25,748 nucleotides of DNA, taken from positions 1 to 25,748 of IMG/VR virus record IMGVR_UViG_3300037963_000035, one strand, 5' to 3'. Numbering within the stretch: position 1 is the first letter of the stretch; the number at the start of each line of letters is the position of its first letter. This DNA is from a virus. Positions 1-7,100 of this stretch are shown here, one piece after another. The translations under genes were made by a program, and so were the position numbers. Under the pieces are notes generated by a model that made no database searches, was not told where the DNA came from, and saw nothing but the letters and a program-made list of their open reading frames with translations.

Positions 1-635
1 GTGCTAGGGTTGTTTTCCCACACTTCTACTGTGGTAGCTTGATAAGGTTTGTTAAGAGTAACAGTGCCGGTAGCAGTAGTAACAAGTATCTCGCCACTAG
101 ATATACCGTTAGCGTCAGGTAATAAAATAATGAGAGAACGCCCCAGTTCATCAACCGTGCAGGTAAAATCTGTACCTCTGATAGCAATATCAGCTGTAGG
201 TGTGGATAGTCTAATGTTCTTTTTATCAATTTTGCCTAGCTTACTACTTATAAATCTGGCTGTGCCATTTGCAAACCGCATGGCCATCTCGCCTTTTGTT
301 GGGTCAGGGTCGAACACATACTTAGTAATAATAAGCTTTGAGTGTTCTGTTAGTTTTACTATGGAATCATCTAAGAAAGTAATAGCTACACGCCCAGCAG
401 ACGTGCGAACATCGTCCATTTGTTGGATGTCAAAATCAAGGACAGCCCCGTAGGGCTCGTCCCGTATAACCTCAGCAGTGCCTGTAAGCTCTGATATATC
501 TCCTATACTAGCAACCGGTGCTTGTGCCGCCATCGTTTTGTACGATGCACACAGTACCATTGTTACCATTAGAAATAATTTTGAGCCAGTCGCTAGCCAA
601 CGTAGATGATTGTGTAATGTTGTATGTTCTGCCAT
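1..635 (-). CDS. FecR-domain exported protein (3' end off the left edge)
   Basis: The frame is open from the ATG at 635 to the window edge, giving 211 codons with no stop. The N-terminus reads like a signal peptide: a basic start (His/Arg, residues 4-12), Lys19, a hydrophobic core at about 20-30, and a probable cleavage after AQA at residue 39. The exported part resembles the FecR domain: a conserved start (VASIGDISELTGTAEV), a middle 'ITFLDDSIVKL' strand pair, and the family hallmark 'TPTADIAIRGTDF'. FecR-type domains act in the periplasm or at the envelope, in sensing or as small beta-rich binding modules; no anti-sigma N-terminus is seen. The gene overlaps the curlin-like gene by 128 bases. 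Later ATGs at 571 and 533 would shorten the overlap, but they lose the basic start of the signal or the whole signal. No strong Shine-Dalgarno precedes any of the three. It is the last visible gene of the curli module. The domain call is firm; the role is unknown. Confidence 0.8.
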   Translation of the reverse strand, partial: MAEHTTLHNHLRWLATGSKLFLMVTMVLCASYKTMAAQAPVASIGDISELTGTAEVIRDEPYGAVLDFDIQQMDDVRTSAGRVAITFLDDSIVKLTEHSKLIITKYVFDPDPTKGEMAMRFANGTARFISSKLGKIDKKNIRLSTPTADIAIRGTDFTCTVDELGRSLIILLPDANGISSGEILVTTATGTVTLNKPYQATTVEVWENNPS

Positions 636-1206
636 TGCCTGTTTGATCTAAATAGAAATAGCCAGACTGGTATCCGCTACCGTCAAAGGTAACAGAGTTA
701 GAATCGCCATCTATATCTACATACGATGTACCTAAATCATAGTCTATATCAAAGTCGAGTGTATTAGAATCGCCATTGATAACCCAATCTAGGTCAAGAG
801 TAGAAGCAAGAGCATTTGTACCAACATTCAAAGTAAACTCGTTACTTGAACCTGTTACATCTACATTGTAGTCGCCTGAGTCAGCACCATAAGTATCTGT
901 TGGGTCTACTTGTATATCAAAGATATTGCTATCTCCATCAAACTCAAAGAAACCTGTGATGTTATCACCTAAGATATCACCTAAGAATTCGTTTGAGCTA
1001 CCTATTTGATTTATATCTAAAGTAAGATTTAAACCATCTAGGTCAAGAGCTGTCATAGTACCCGCAACAGCATCTGTTCCACCAATAATGTTGGAAGAAC
1101 CTAACTGTTCTAAGTCTATGTTAGCGTTGTTTCCAGACTGATCTATATAGATTTCATTGTCTGCATACAAGAAGCCAACTAATAATAAGGGTAAAAATAT
1201 TCTCAT
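508..1206 (-). CDS. Curlin-like (CsgA/CsgB-like) exported repeat protein
   Basis: This 232-residue protein starts with a short signal peptide (MRIFLPLLLVGFLYA, cleavage before DNE). The mature part is very rich in Asp, Asn, Gly and Ser. It carries degenerate repeats of the form D/N-Q-x-G-x-x-N or G-D/S-S-N-x-hydrophobic-x-hydrophobic: IDQSGNNANIDLEQLGSSN, INQIGSSNEF, FDGDSNIF, VTGSSNEF, INGDSNTL, IDGDSNSV, LDQTGN. This resembles curlin repeats, whose regularly spaced Gln and Asn stack in a cross-beta solenoid. Cys220 and Cys232 at the C-terminus could form a disulfide. The start ATG overlaps the csgG-like stop in an ATGA junction, so the two are probably translationally coupled. Given CsgG and CsgF upstream, the natural inference is a secreted amyloid-like subunit. 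The repeats are more acidic and less regular than in enteric CsgA, so the fold remains a prediction. Confidence 0.72.
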   Translation of the reverse strand: MRIFLPLLLVGFLYADNEIYIDQSGNNANIDLEQLGSSNIIGGTDAVAGTMTALDLDGLNLTLDINQIGSSNEFLGDILGDNITGFFEFDGDSNIFDIQVDPTDTYGADSGDYNVDVTGSSNEFTLNVGTNALASTLDLDWVINGDSNTLDFDIDYDLGTSYVDIDGDSNSVTFDGSGYQSGYFYLDQTGNGRTYNITQSSTLASDWLKIISNGNNGTVCIVQNDGGTSTGC

Positions 1207-2021
1207 TCATAACTCCAATAATCAGCTTGTTCACCCTCCTTGATAATTCCTAACACGGCGGTCTCTATAGCAGAGCGCAAAGCAAGTCCTCCAGACTCAT
1301 TTCTCACTACACCACTTTCTATCTCCACTAGCTCAGTGCCATCTTCGATAAAACGAAACACGTCGTCTGTTAATGATACACTAAGAATTGTCTTCGTTAC
1401 TAGTTTCTCAACTAGCACCTGACCACTACTCACTGATATGAGACGTAGCTGTATCGTCAAAGTATCAGTTCTATAGGCCTTAGATATACCAATCCCTAAA
1501 TAACGAGCACCCGCGCCTCCGCTGGTCTCGTTTGCTTCGTACGACACGACAGAACCTTCTATAAGAAGTCCAGCAAACAACAACGTCTGTAACTTATTGT
1601 CATCGTTGTTTTGCTCTCTGCCGCTACGTATGATCTGTCTTTCTTTTGTGAGGTTGTCGATACCTATACGTTCGACTACTGTAAAAAACCCACCATTATT
1701 CTTGCATGCATCTTTCAAAGCTTTGATTAGATACGCGCTAGGGCTTTGTGTTACAGCTGTAGAAAAGCTAGCATACATAGAATTACTAAGTCTTTGTCCT
1801 GTTTGATCTGTAAATGCCGTTGCGTACACGGCAATGGTAGGTTTTCTGGTAGGTGCACGACAGTCAAGTAAATCACTAACAACCAACTCATCTATGGTTG
1901 CTAGCTCAATCTTCTTGGCTGGCGCTATGGTGTTTTCTATGGGGTCAAATAATAATGACGCGCAACTAGAAAGTAAAAGAACCGATAGGCACAGTAATTT
2001 CGGTGACGTTCCCTTCTGCAT
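1203..2021 (-). CDS. csgG: CsgG-family curli secretion lipoprotein (outer-membrane pore)
   Basis: The 272-residue product is close to the usual CsgG length (277 in E. coli). It has a lipoprotein signal with lipobox LSSC, Cys20 being the lipidated residue. Recognisable CsgG blocks follow: 'AVYATAFTDQTGQ' near 64-76, 'FSTAVTQS' at 86-93, 'ALKDACKNNGGFFTVVERIGIDNLTKER' around 101-128, 'LLIEGSVVSYEANETSGGAGARYLGIG', 'KTILSVSLTDDVFRFIE' and 'SAIETAVLGII'. In the known family, nine subunits form a barrel in the outer membrane that exports curli subunits. The E. coli constriction residues Tyr51, Asn55 and Phe56 (mature numbering) align with Ser81, Ser85 and Phe86 here, so only the Phe ring is kept. 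The gene overlaps csgF by 56 bases upstream and the curlin-like gene by 4 downstream. No CsgE or CsgC homologue is visible. Confidence 0.93.
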   Translation of the reverse strand: MQKGTSPKLLCLSVLLLSSCASLLFDPIENTIAPAKKIELATIDELVVSDLLDCRAPTRKPTIAVYATAFTDQTGQRLSNSMYASFSTAVTQSPSAYLIKALKDACKNNGGFFTVVERIGIDNLTKERQIIRSGREQNNDDNKLQTLLFAGLLIEGSVVSYEANETSGGAGARYLGIGISKAYRTDTLTIQLRLISVSSGQVLVEKLVTKTILSVSLTDDVFRFIEDGTELVEIESGVVRNESGGLALRSAIETAVLGIIKEGEQADYWSYE

Positions 2022-2412
2022 CTGTAATCTTAAGTGTTATCATTGTGCCGTCTTCACTTACAGAATACTCAATGGTATTACCCATGAGTTCTAATATACC
2101 ACTAGTGCTTGGGTTCTCGCCAAACAACGCATCTACAAGTTGTCTGCTTAGCTGTGCGTATATTCTAGACTCTAGGTTTCTTATAAACCTAGCTAGTGTA
2201 GTGTTCTCGGCGTCCCTTTTAAGCTGCTCTTTATATGCTTTAAGTTCAGCTTTGTTTGCTTCTTTCCTATTAAACTCTTGGTTTTCAATTGTTAAATAAT
2301 GTGAAGAAGTACCCACCCCACTAAAAGAGGGTGATTTAAATTGGTGTGTCATCTTATCTGCATTTACAGACAGACACAAAACTAATAGTAAACTAATCTT
2401 TCCTTTGGTCAT
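1966..2412 (-). CDS. csgF: CsgF-family curli assembly protein
   Basis: I place the start at the ATG at 2412 (148 residues) rather than further upstream, because it begins a clean signal peptide (MTKGKISLLLVLCLSVNA, then DKMTHQF). The mature N-terminus matches the signature of CsgF, in which a short 'T-F-Q-F-x-x-P-x-F-G-G' segment inserts into the CsgG barrel; here it reads MTHQFKSPSFSGVG. A helical, charged middle follows ('RDAENTTLARFIRNLESRIYAQLSRQLVDALFG'), then a beta-rich C-terminus like the CsgF tail ('EYSVSEDGTMITLKITDAEG'). In enteric bacteria CsgF couples the CsgG pore to CsgB nucleation at the surface. It overlaps the upstream coiled-coil gene by 20 bases and csgG by 56. Finding it directly before csgG supports both calls. 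Confidence 0.88.
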   Translation of the reverse strand: MTKGKISLLLVLCLSVNADKMTHQFKSPSFSGVGTSSHYLTIENQEFNRKEANKAELKAYKEQLKRDAENTTLARFIRNLESRIYAQLSRQLVDALFGENPSTSGILELMGNTIEYSVSEDGTMITLKITDAEGNVTEITVPIGSFTF

Positions 2413-2743
2413 CTCTATCCGCCTTAGCAATCTTATTGCTATCAATAAGTTGTGGTACTCCTAGTATAGTCTTTATTAGTGTATCTTGTCTAATAATCTC
2501 ATTGTCCAAACTACGTATCCTATCTATCAAAGCAACTAAAATACTATGTTGACTGTCTAGTTTTGTACCTAATCTTTCCTCTATAGCTGCTATCTGTGTC
2601 TCCACTTTTTCGTCTACAGTATCAAGTTTAGTTTCCATGCCGTCAACAATACGCATGATAAGTTTGTATATAAACCACCCTAGACCTAGGGCAGCTGCTA
2701 TCGGAAATCCTACTTGTTGTATTATCTCAATGACTTCAGTCAT
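2393..2743 (-). CDS. Small membrane-anchored coiled-coil protein
   Basis: A 116-residue protein with one N-terminal transmembrane helix (about residues 10-32, 'VGFPIAAALGLGWFIYKLI'). A long heptad-like charged helix follows (about 33-92) with patterns such as METKLDTVDEKVETQIAAIEERL, and the tail is hydrophilic and basic/acidic. Small phage proteins of this layout often sit beside holin and endolysin genes and have been compared with UviB or spanin/antiholin-like proteins, but no diagnostic motif is present. It overlaps the holin candidate upstream by 8 bases and csgF downstream by 20. A membrane accessory to lysis or to the curli export module are both possible; I do not assign a function. 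Confidence 0.7.
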   Translation of the reverse strand: MTEVIEIIQQVGFPIAAALGLGWFIYKLIMRIVDGMETKLDTVDEKVETQIAAIEERLGTKLDSQHSILVALIDRIRSLDNEIIRQDTLIKTILGVPQLIDSNKIAKADRDDQRKD

Positions 2744-3209
2744 CTTGTTTATTGGAGGCCCCGAAATAAAAGGATATGACTGCAGACGCTAGGCCCCCGA
2801 GGTAACCTAGGACCAGATTAATCAGGGCCTCACTATTCTGCTCTGGTGGTTGGAGAGTAACGAGAAAGATATAACCTAGGAAACCACCAACCATGGCTAT
2901 ACCAATTATTCTTGCAGTCCAATCTTTACTAAAAGTCTTTCGTGCATCTTGTTTCTCTTGTGTTTCTAGTTTGTACAGATCAACATCAAGCTCTTTCATC
3001 TTAGCTTCGAATTCTTTCTCTACCTTTTTAATTTCTAATAGCTGTTCGGGTGTAGCAGTTGCGATTGCTTTCTCTAATGACACGGGGTCGTTATCACATC
3101 CAAGAACTTTTGATATGGCATCCCCTGCCATGCCACCTAATGGGCCACCTAGTGCAGTGCCCAATGTTGGAGCTACGCTCCCGATTATATTAGTTAGTAA
3201 CTTCTTCAT
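2736..3209 (-). CDS. Holin-like membrane protein (3TM gene-transfer holin type)
   Basis: The ATG at 3209 gives 157 residues. A TTG at 3218 would add three residues, but ATG is the more usual choice and has GGAG about 10 bases upstream. The N-terminus is a Gly/Ala-rich amphipathic or membrane segment ('IGSVAPTLGTALGGPLGGMAGDAISKVLG'). A charged helical linker follows (about 50-97), then two hydrophobic helices ('IIGIAMVGGFLGYIFLVTL' and 'LINLVLGYLGGLASAVISFYFG') and the hydrophilic end NKQDD. This order, with a short residue run 'DARKTFSKDWTARIIG' before the helices, resembles the three-TM holins of phages and gene transfer agents. It overlaps the SNase gene by 20 bases. It is about 6.5 kb from the lysozyme, so either lysis genes are split or this is one of several candidate holins. 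Confidence 0.72.
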   Translation of the reverse strand: MKKLLTNIIGSVAPTLGTALGGPLGGMAGDAISKVLGCDNDPVSLEKAIATATPEQLLEIKKVEKEFEAKMKELDVDLYKLETQEKQDARKTFSKDWTARIIGIAMVGGFLGYIFLVTLQPPEQNSEALINLVLGYLGGLASAVISFYFGASNKQDD

Positions 3210-3612
3210 ATTTACCAAGCTCCAATAGTTTTTCTTTATTCTTCATATGCATCTGTGCAGTTAAAGTTTTACTTTGTCCTGTATAGGGTACAGCATGGTA
3301 GTTATCTACCAAGGCTTGGTTTAAATCTACATCGTCTGCAACGATAACACCTAGCACCCTACCGAACTTACCTTTCTTGTCTAGCTTTGTTTGTACTACT
3401 ATATTGTCTGCATGCAGGATGCTGTCTGATAAAAATTTTGCTGCTAGTTTACCTCTAGCTTTTTCGTCTTTGTTGGATGTTCGTGATTCTGGGGTGTCGA
3501 TACCATAGAGTCGAATACGAGATTTAAATATTATGTCAAAGCCTAGGTCTATCTCAGCGTCTACTGTGTCGCCGTCTACAACTCTAGTTATATCACACTT
3601 ATATTCGTACAC
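3190..3612 (-). CDS. Staphylococcal-nuclease-like (SNase/thermonuclease) nuclease
   Basis: The 140-residue protein spans a single SNase domain. Residues aligning with the active site of micrococcal nuclease are all present: Asp15 (in VVDGDT), Arg34, Asp39, Thr40 and Glu42 (in IRLYGIDTPES), and Arg85 (in KKGKFGRVLG). Enzymes of this family cut DNA or RNA using calcium. No signal peptide is visible, so it probably acts in the cytoplasm of the infected cell, for example on host nucleic acid or in recycling. The start is a GTG overlapping the upstream stop (TAGTG), which suggests coupling to the small basic protein. The last 20 bases overlap the holin-like gene. Its position among late membrane and lysis genes is not typical for an early host-takeover nuclease. 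Confidence 0.9.
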   Translation of the reverse strand: MYEYKCDITRVVDGDTVDAEIDLGFDIIFKSRIRLYGIDTPESRTSNKDEKARGKLAAKFLSDSILHADNIVVQTKLDKKGKFGRVLGVIVADDVDLNQALVDNYHAVPYTGQSKTLTAQMHMKNKEKLLELGKYEEVTN

Positions 3613-3806
3613 TATTTACCTACTGCTTTCTGAGCCTTTTTGTGAGCAGCAGTAAAAGTACTACCTTTCATCATAAGGTTCTTCATATATCTCATATGTT
3701 TAGCAGAATGGTGTTTTGAATGACGTTTCATAGTAGCCTCCTGCCTTTTAGTCAAAGCCTTTTTCCTTACGGTCTTCTTTTTGACTCTTTTTTTCTTGTA
3801 TGCCAT
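3612..3806 (-). CDS. Small, highly basic protein
   Basis: The 64-residue product is extremely rich in Lys, Arg and His and has almost no acidic residues. Residues 1-20 are a Lys/Arg run (MAYKKKRVKKKTVRKKALTK). A His/Lys/Met-rich middle follows (KRHSKHHSAKHMRYMKNLMM), then an 'F-T-A-A-H-K-K-A' helix at the end. The charge suggests nucleic-acid binding, for instance DNA condensation or binding in the virion, but this is inference from composition only. No Shine-Dalgarno is obvious. Its TAG stop overlaps the nuclease GTG start, so the two may be co-translated, and a nuclease partner or DNA-binding role is conceivable. Confidence 0.75.
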   Translation of the reverse strand: MAYKKKRVKKKTVRKKALTKRQEATMKRHSKHHSAKHMRYMKNLMMKGSTFTAAHKKAQKAVGK

Positions 3807-3817
3807 ATCTTATATTA

Positions 3818-4153
3818 TCATGTTTCAGCTAACTCTGCATGTCCGTATAGCTTATGAGTAAAGTACACGTCCATGTCATCACTGGTTATACCATCCTTGT
3901 ACCAGTCAATCATATTTTGATCTGTTACATTTGCTATGGGTATAAAACTACCAGGCAAGTCTGCATCTTGCAAGTAAAAATAATCTAGAGACTTCATCTC
4001 GTTAGAAGATATTGTTTTACTATTGTCTGCTTGGTCTACTGCAGTAACATTAATAACTACAGAGCAAACTAGCGGCGTGCTATCCGTCTCCGAACGCGGC
4101 ACTGTTTCGCACGACACGAACTCATAAGTATAGTTAAAGTTATGCATTGCCAT
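3818..4153 (-). CDS. Small conserved-looking phage protein, possibly tail-associated
   Basis: A 111-residue acidic protein without signal peptide or membrane segment. The N-terminal half looks beta-stranded ('FNYTYEFVSCETVPRSETD', then 'CSVVINVTAVDQAD'). The C-terminal half contains 'IDWYKDGITSDDMDVYFTHKL'. It begins at a TAATG junction with the 1182-residue tail fibre gene, so it is probably translated by coupling and made with the fibre. A tail-fibre accessory or assembly protein is the most natural guess from position. I do not recognise the family with certainty. Confidence 0.7.
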   Translation of the reverse strand: MAMHNFNYTYEFVSCETVPRSETDSTPLVCSVVINVTAVDQADNSKTISSNEMKSLDYFYLQDADLPGSFIPIANVTDQNMIDWYKDGITSDDMDVYFTHKLYGHAELAET

Positions 4154-7100
4154 TATGGGTTTTCCTCTCCTATCGGTCCGCTTGGCCCACCTGGTGGTGG
4201 TGAACTTGGTGGCGGTGAACCTGGCGGGCTACCTGTAGTTGCAGTTGTTATACTAAAGGTATCTGATACATTGTTTATTGTAACGGTACAGTTAACAGTT
4301 GTACCTTGGCTAGAAGAAGATGTCATCCTCACAGTAAAAGTATCTCCTGATACCACACTGGCGCTACCTGTTTGATAACTACCACTATTGATTTTAAATT
4401 CTGCTGATGAATCTCCTGTAAGTGTAAGAGTACCACCTGTAAAACCAGCACCTGTAAGTGTAATAGCTGCATGAGTATGTACTGTACTAGTTGGCCTTTG
4501 GGTCTCATCTGAGAAAGTAAACGGCACTGGTTCATTAACAGCTAAACGGGTAAACGCATACTCTACACTATCTAAAGTCCTTGCTCCGCCATCACCTTGA
4601 GCTAAGACATATAGCTTAGCAGTTCTACCTGTGTCACTTCTTTTTCTAAAAGTAACAGCTAGCTGAGCTGTGGCTTGTGCTGTCTGGAATCTGTCTATAC
4701 CTGCCCAAGCTCCAGCCCTATTAGAGTGGTACTGCACACCGCCTATATCAGCCATAGGTAGGTTTTGTGAATTAGGTGCATTGTTATATGTACCAGCATC
4801 ACTGTCTATCTCTCCCGTAGAACTAAAAGTACCATCTCCTATAAAGAAACTTAGAGTTTTTACTTGTGTATCACTACCTGTGATTCTAACGTAACCATCA
4901 TATAGTCCAGGTTTAGTACCTATAGAACCCACTTCTCTAACAGTCATGACGTTATGAGCAAAAGTACCAATCGTCGTACCAGTTACTTTGTTGTGAGCAA
5001 CAGGTAGCACGAGGTCTGTAACATTTATTTTGTCAGCATCTATAGTACCTGTGGCTATCCTACTACCATGAATAGTTGTAGAGCCACTTTGTCCTACATC
5101 AGCTGGTGAAATAAAAGACCCTGAAACAATAGCGTTTGCTGATATACTACCTGTCTCTATTAAACTACCGTGTATAGTTGTGCTACTGCCATTAGCTAAA
5201 TCAGTAGATACTATAACGTCAGCATCTAAAAACTGAGCATCAACAGTTCCTGTTGTTATAGAATCTGCATCAATTGCAACTGCATTGACCAAGTCAGCAC
5301 TTAAACTACCTATCTGTGCAGCTTCGATAGACGCTTTCTTTATAACAGTAGAGGTCATGTACACACCCGGAGGGTTGCCATCTGAATCTGTACTAGTAAG
5401 CACAGAGAAAGGTTGAACATTAGCACCACCAGAGTTTGTGTTACGTATGGTTACTTGCTCTGCTTCAAATATTATATTCGTACTAGAAGTGTTGTTCTCT
5501 AATGTACCATCACTCTGGGCCATAATGTACATACCTGCCACCGCACCGTTAGCGTTTACTGATACACCATACCCAGCTTCTGCAGTTGTACCATTAGCTA
5601 TCGCATTTGATACTGTAGTTACACCTGCTTGTGTTAAAACATCTCTTACTACCTCCCATTCCCCGGACGTAACCTGATCTGATCCGTCAGCAGCTGCACG
5701 GTATTGTTTATTGTCATCGTTAGTATCAAACCAAATGTCTCCTTTTTTTACACCTGACGTTGGTACGTCATCTTGTGTAAACACGGTAGCTTTACCATCG
5801 TTAGTGCTATCTCTAACAAGCACCCATTGATTATTAGTATCATCCCATCTATAAAGTTGGTTATCAGTGCTGCTATCTATCCAAAGGTCGCCTTCTCTTA
5901 AATCGTTATCAGTATTATCAGCAGGTGCACTAGTCTCTATAAAAGTTTTATTTTTCTTGTTTACTTTTGCTTCTAAAAGTCCTCTAGCAGTTGCCTCTGC
6001 TTGGTCAGCCGTTGCTCTAGCTTGGGCTTCACTATCGACATTTGCTTGAGTAGTCACATCACGCACCAGTTCCCACTCTCCGGATGTTACCTGGTCTGAA
6101 CCATCAGCTGCTGCACGATACTGTTTATTCTGATCGTTAGTATCAAACCATATATCTCCTTTCTTAACACCTGAGGTAGGTACATTGTCTTGTGTAAATA
6201 CAGTAGCTTTACCGTCATTAGTTGTATCTCTTACTATATCCCAAGAGCTGCCATCCCACCTGTAAAGCTGGTTATTAGTACTAGAATCAACCCAAAGGTC
6301 TCCAGTCTTTAAGTCATTAGTAGTATCGTTTGCAGGTTCACTAGAACTTATAAAAGTTTTATTTTTTGTATCTACCTTTGCTGTTAAGTTAGTGATTAAT
6401 GTAGCGTTAGCTTGATCACCAGATGACCTAGCTTGCTGTTCAGTAACAACTGCTGCTTGGGTAGTAACGTCACGTACTTCTTCCCACTCTCCAGACGTAA
6501 CCTGATCTGAACCGTCCGACATAGCACGATACTGTTTATTTTCATCGTTAGTATCAAACCAAATGTCGCCCCTCTTCACTCCCGAAGTAGGCACATCATC
6601 TTGCGTAAACACAGTGGCCTTGCCATCATTAGTTGTATCTCGTACGATTGCCCATGCACTACCATTCCACCTGTACAGTTGGTTTTTACTGTCGGTAGTA
6701 TCTATCCACAAGTCTCCTGTCTGTAAATCATTAGCAGTATTATTAGCGGGTTGCGTGCTTGATATAAAGGTTTTGTTTTTTGTGTCTACTTTTGTTGTTA
6801 GTGCAGTTAGATTACCAGCGGTTGTACTTTGATCATTTGTAACTGTGACGATATCGCTTTGTGCTGTGGCCATAGCGGCACTTAAAGTACTACCAGTAAA
6901 GCTAGTACTACCAAACAAGTTAACTAACGTAGCATCTCTAGCCGCTACCCAATCATCGTTATCACCATTACGTGTATGCACTTGACCATCGTCGGTGTCA
7001 TACCATATGTCATTTGCTTGTATAGAAGAGCCATCTGCTCTTGTAGTAGGTGCACTACTGCTTTTAATTACCCTAGCAGCAACAGCTGATTCACTGTCAA

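Noticed and set aside
26-229. Short minus-strand frame with hydrophobic leucine-rich product
   Set aside because: It is out of frame inside the FecR-domain gene and has no ribosome site or family resemblance.
49-453. Plus-strand frame at the left edge
   Set aside because: The minus-strand frame over the same bases encodes a clear FecR domain and is open to the window edge, so the plus frame is a shadow.
2412-2445. Upstream start adding 11 residues to the CsgF-like protein
   Set aside because: The extension is charged (Arg-rich), spoils the signal peptide and deepens the overlap with the coiled-coil gene.
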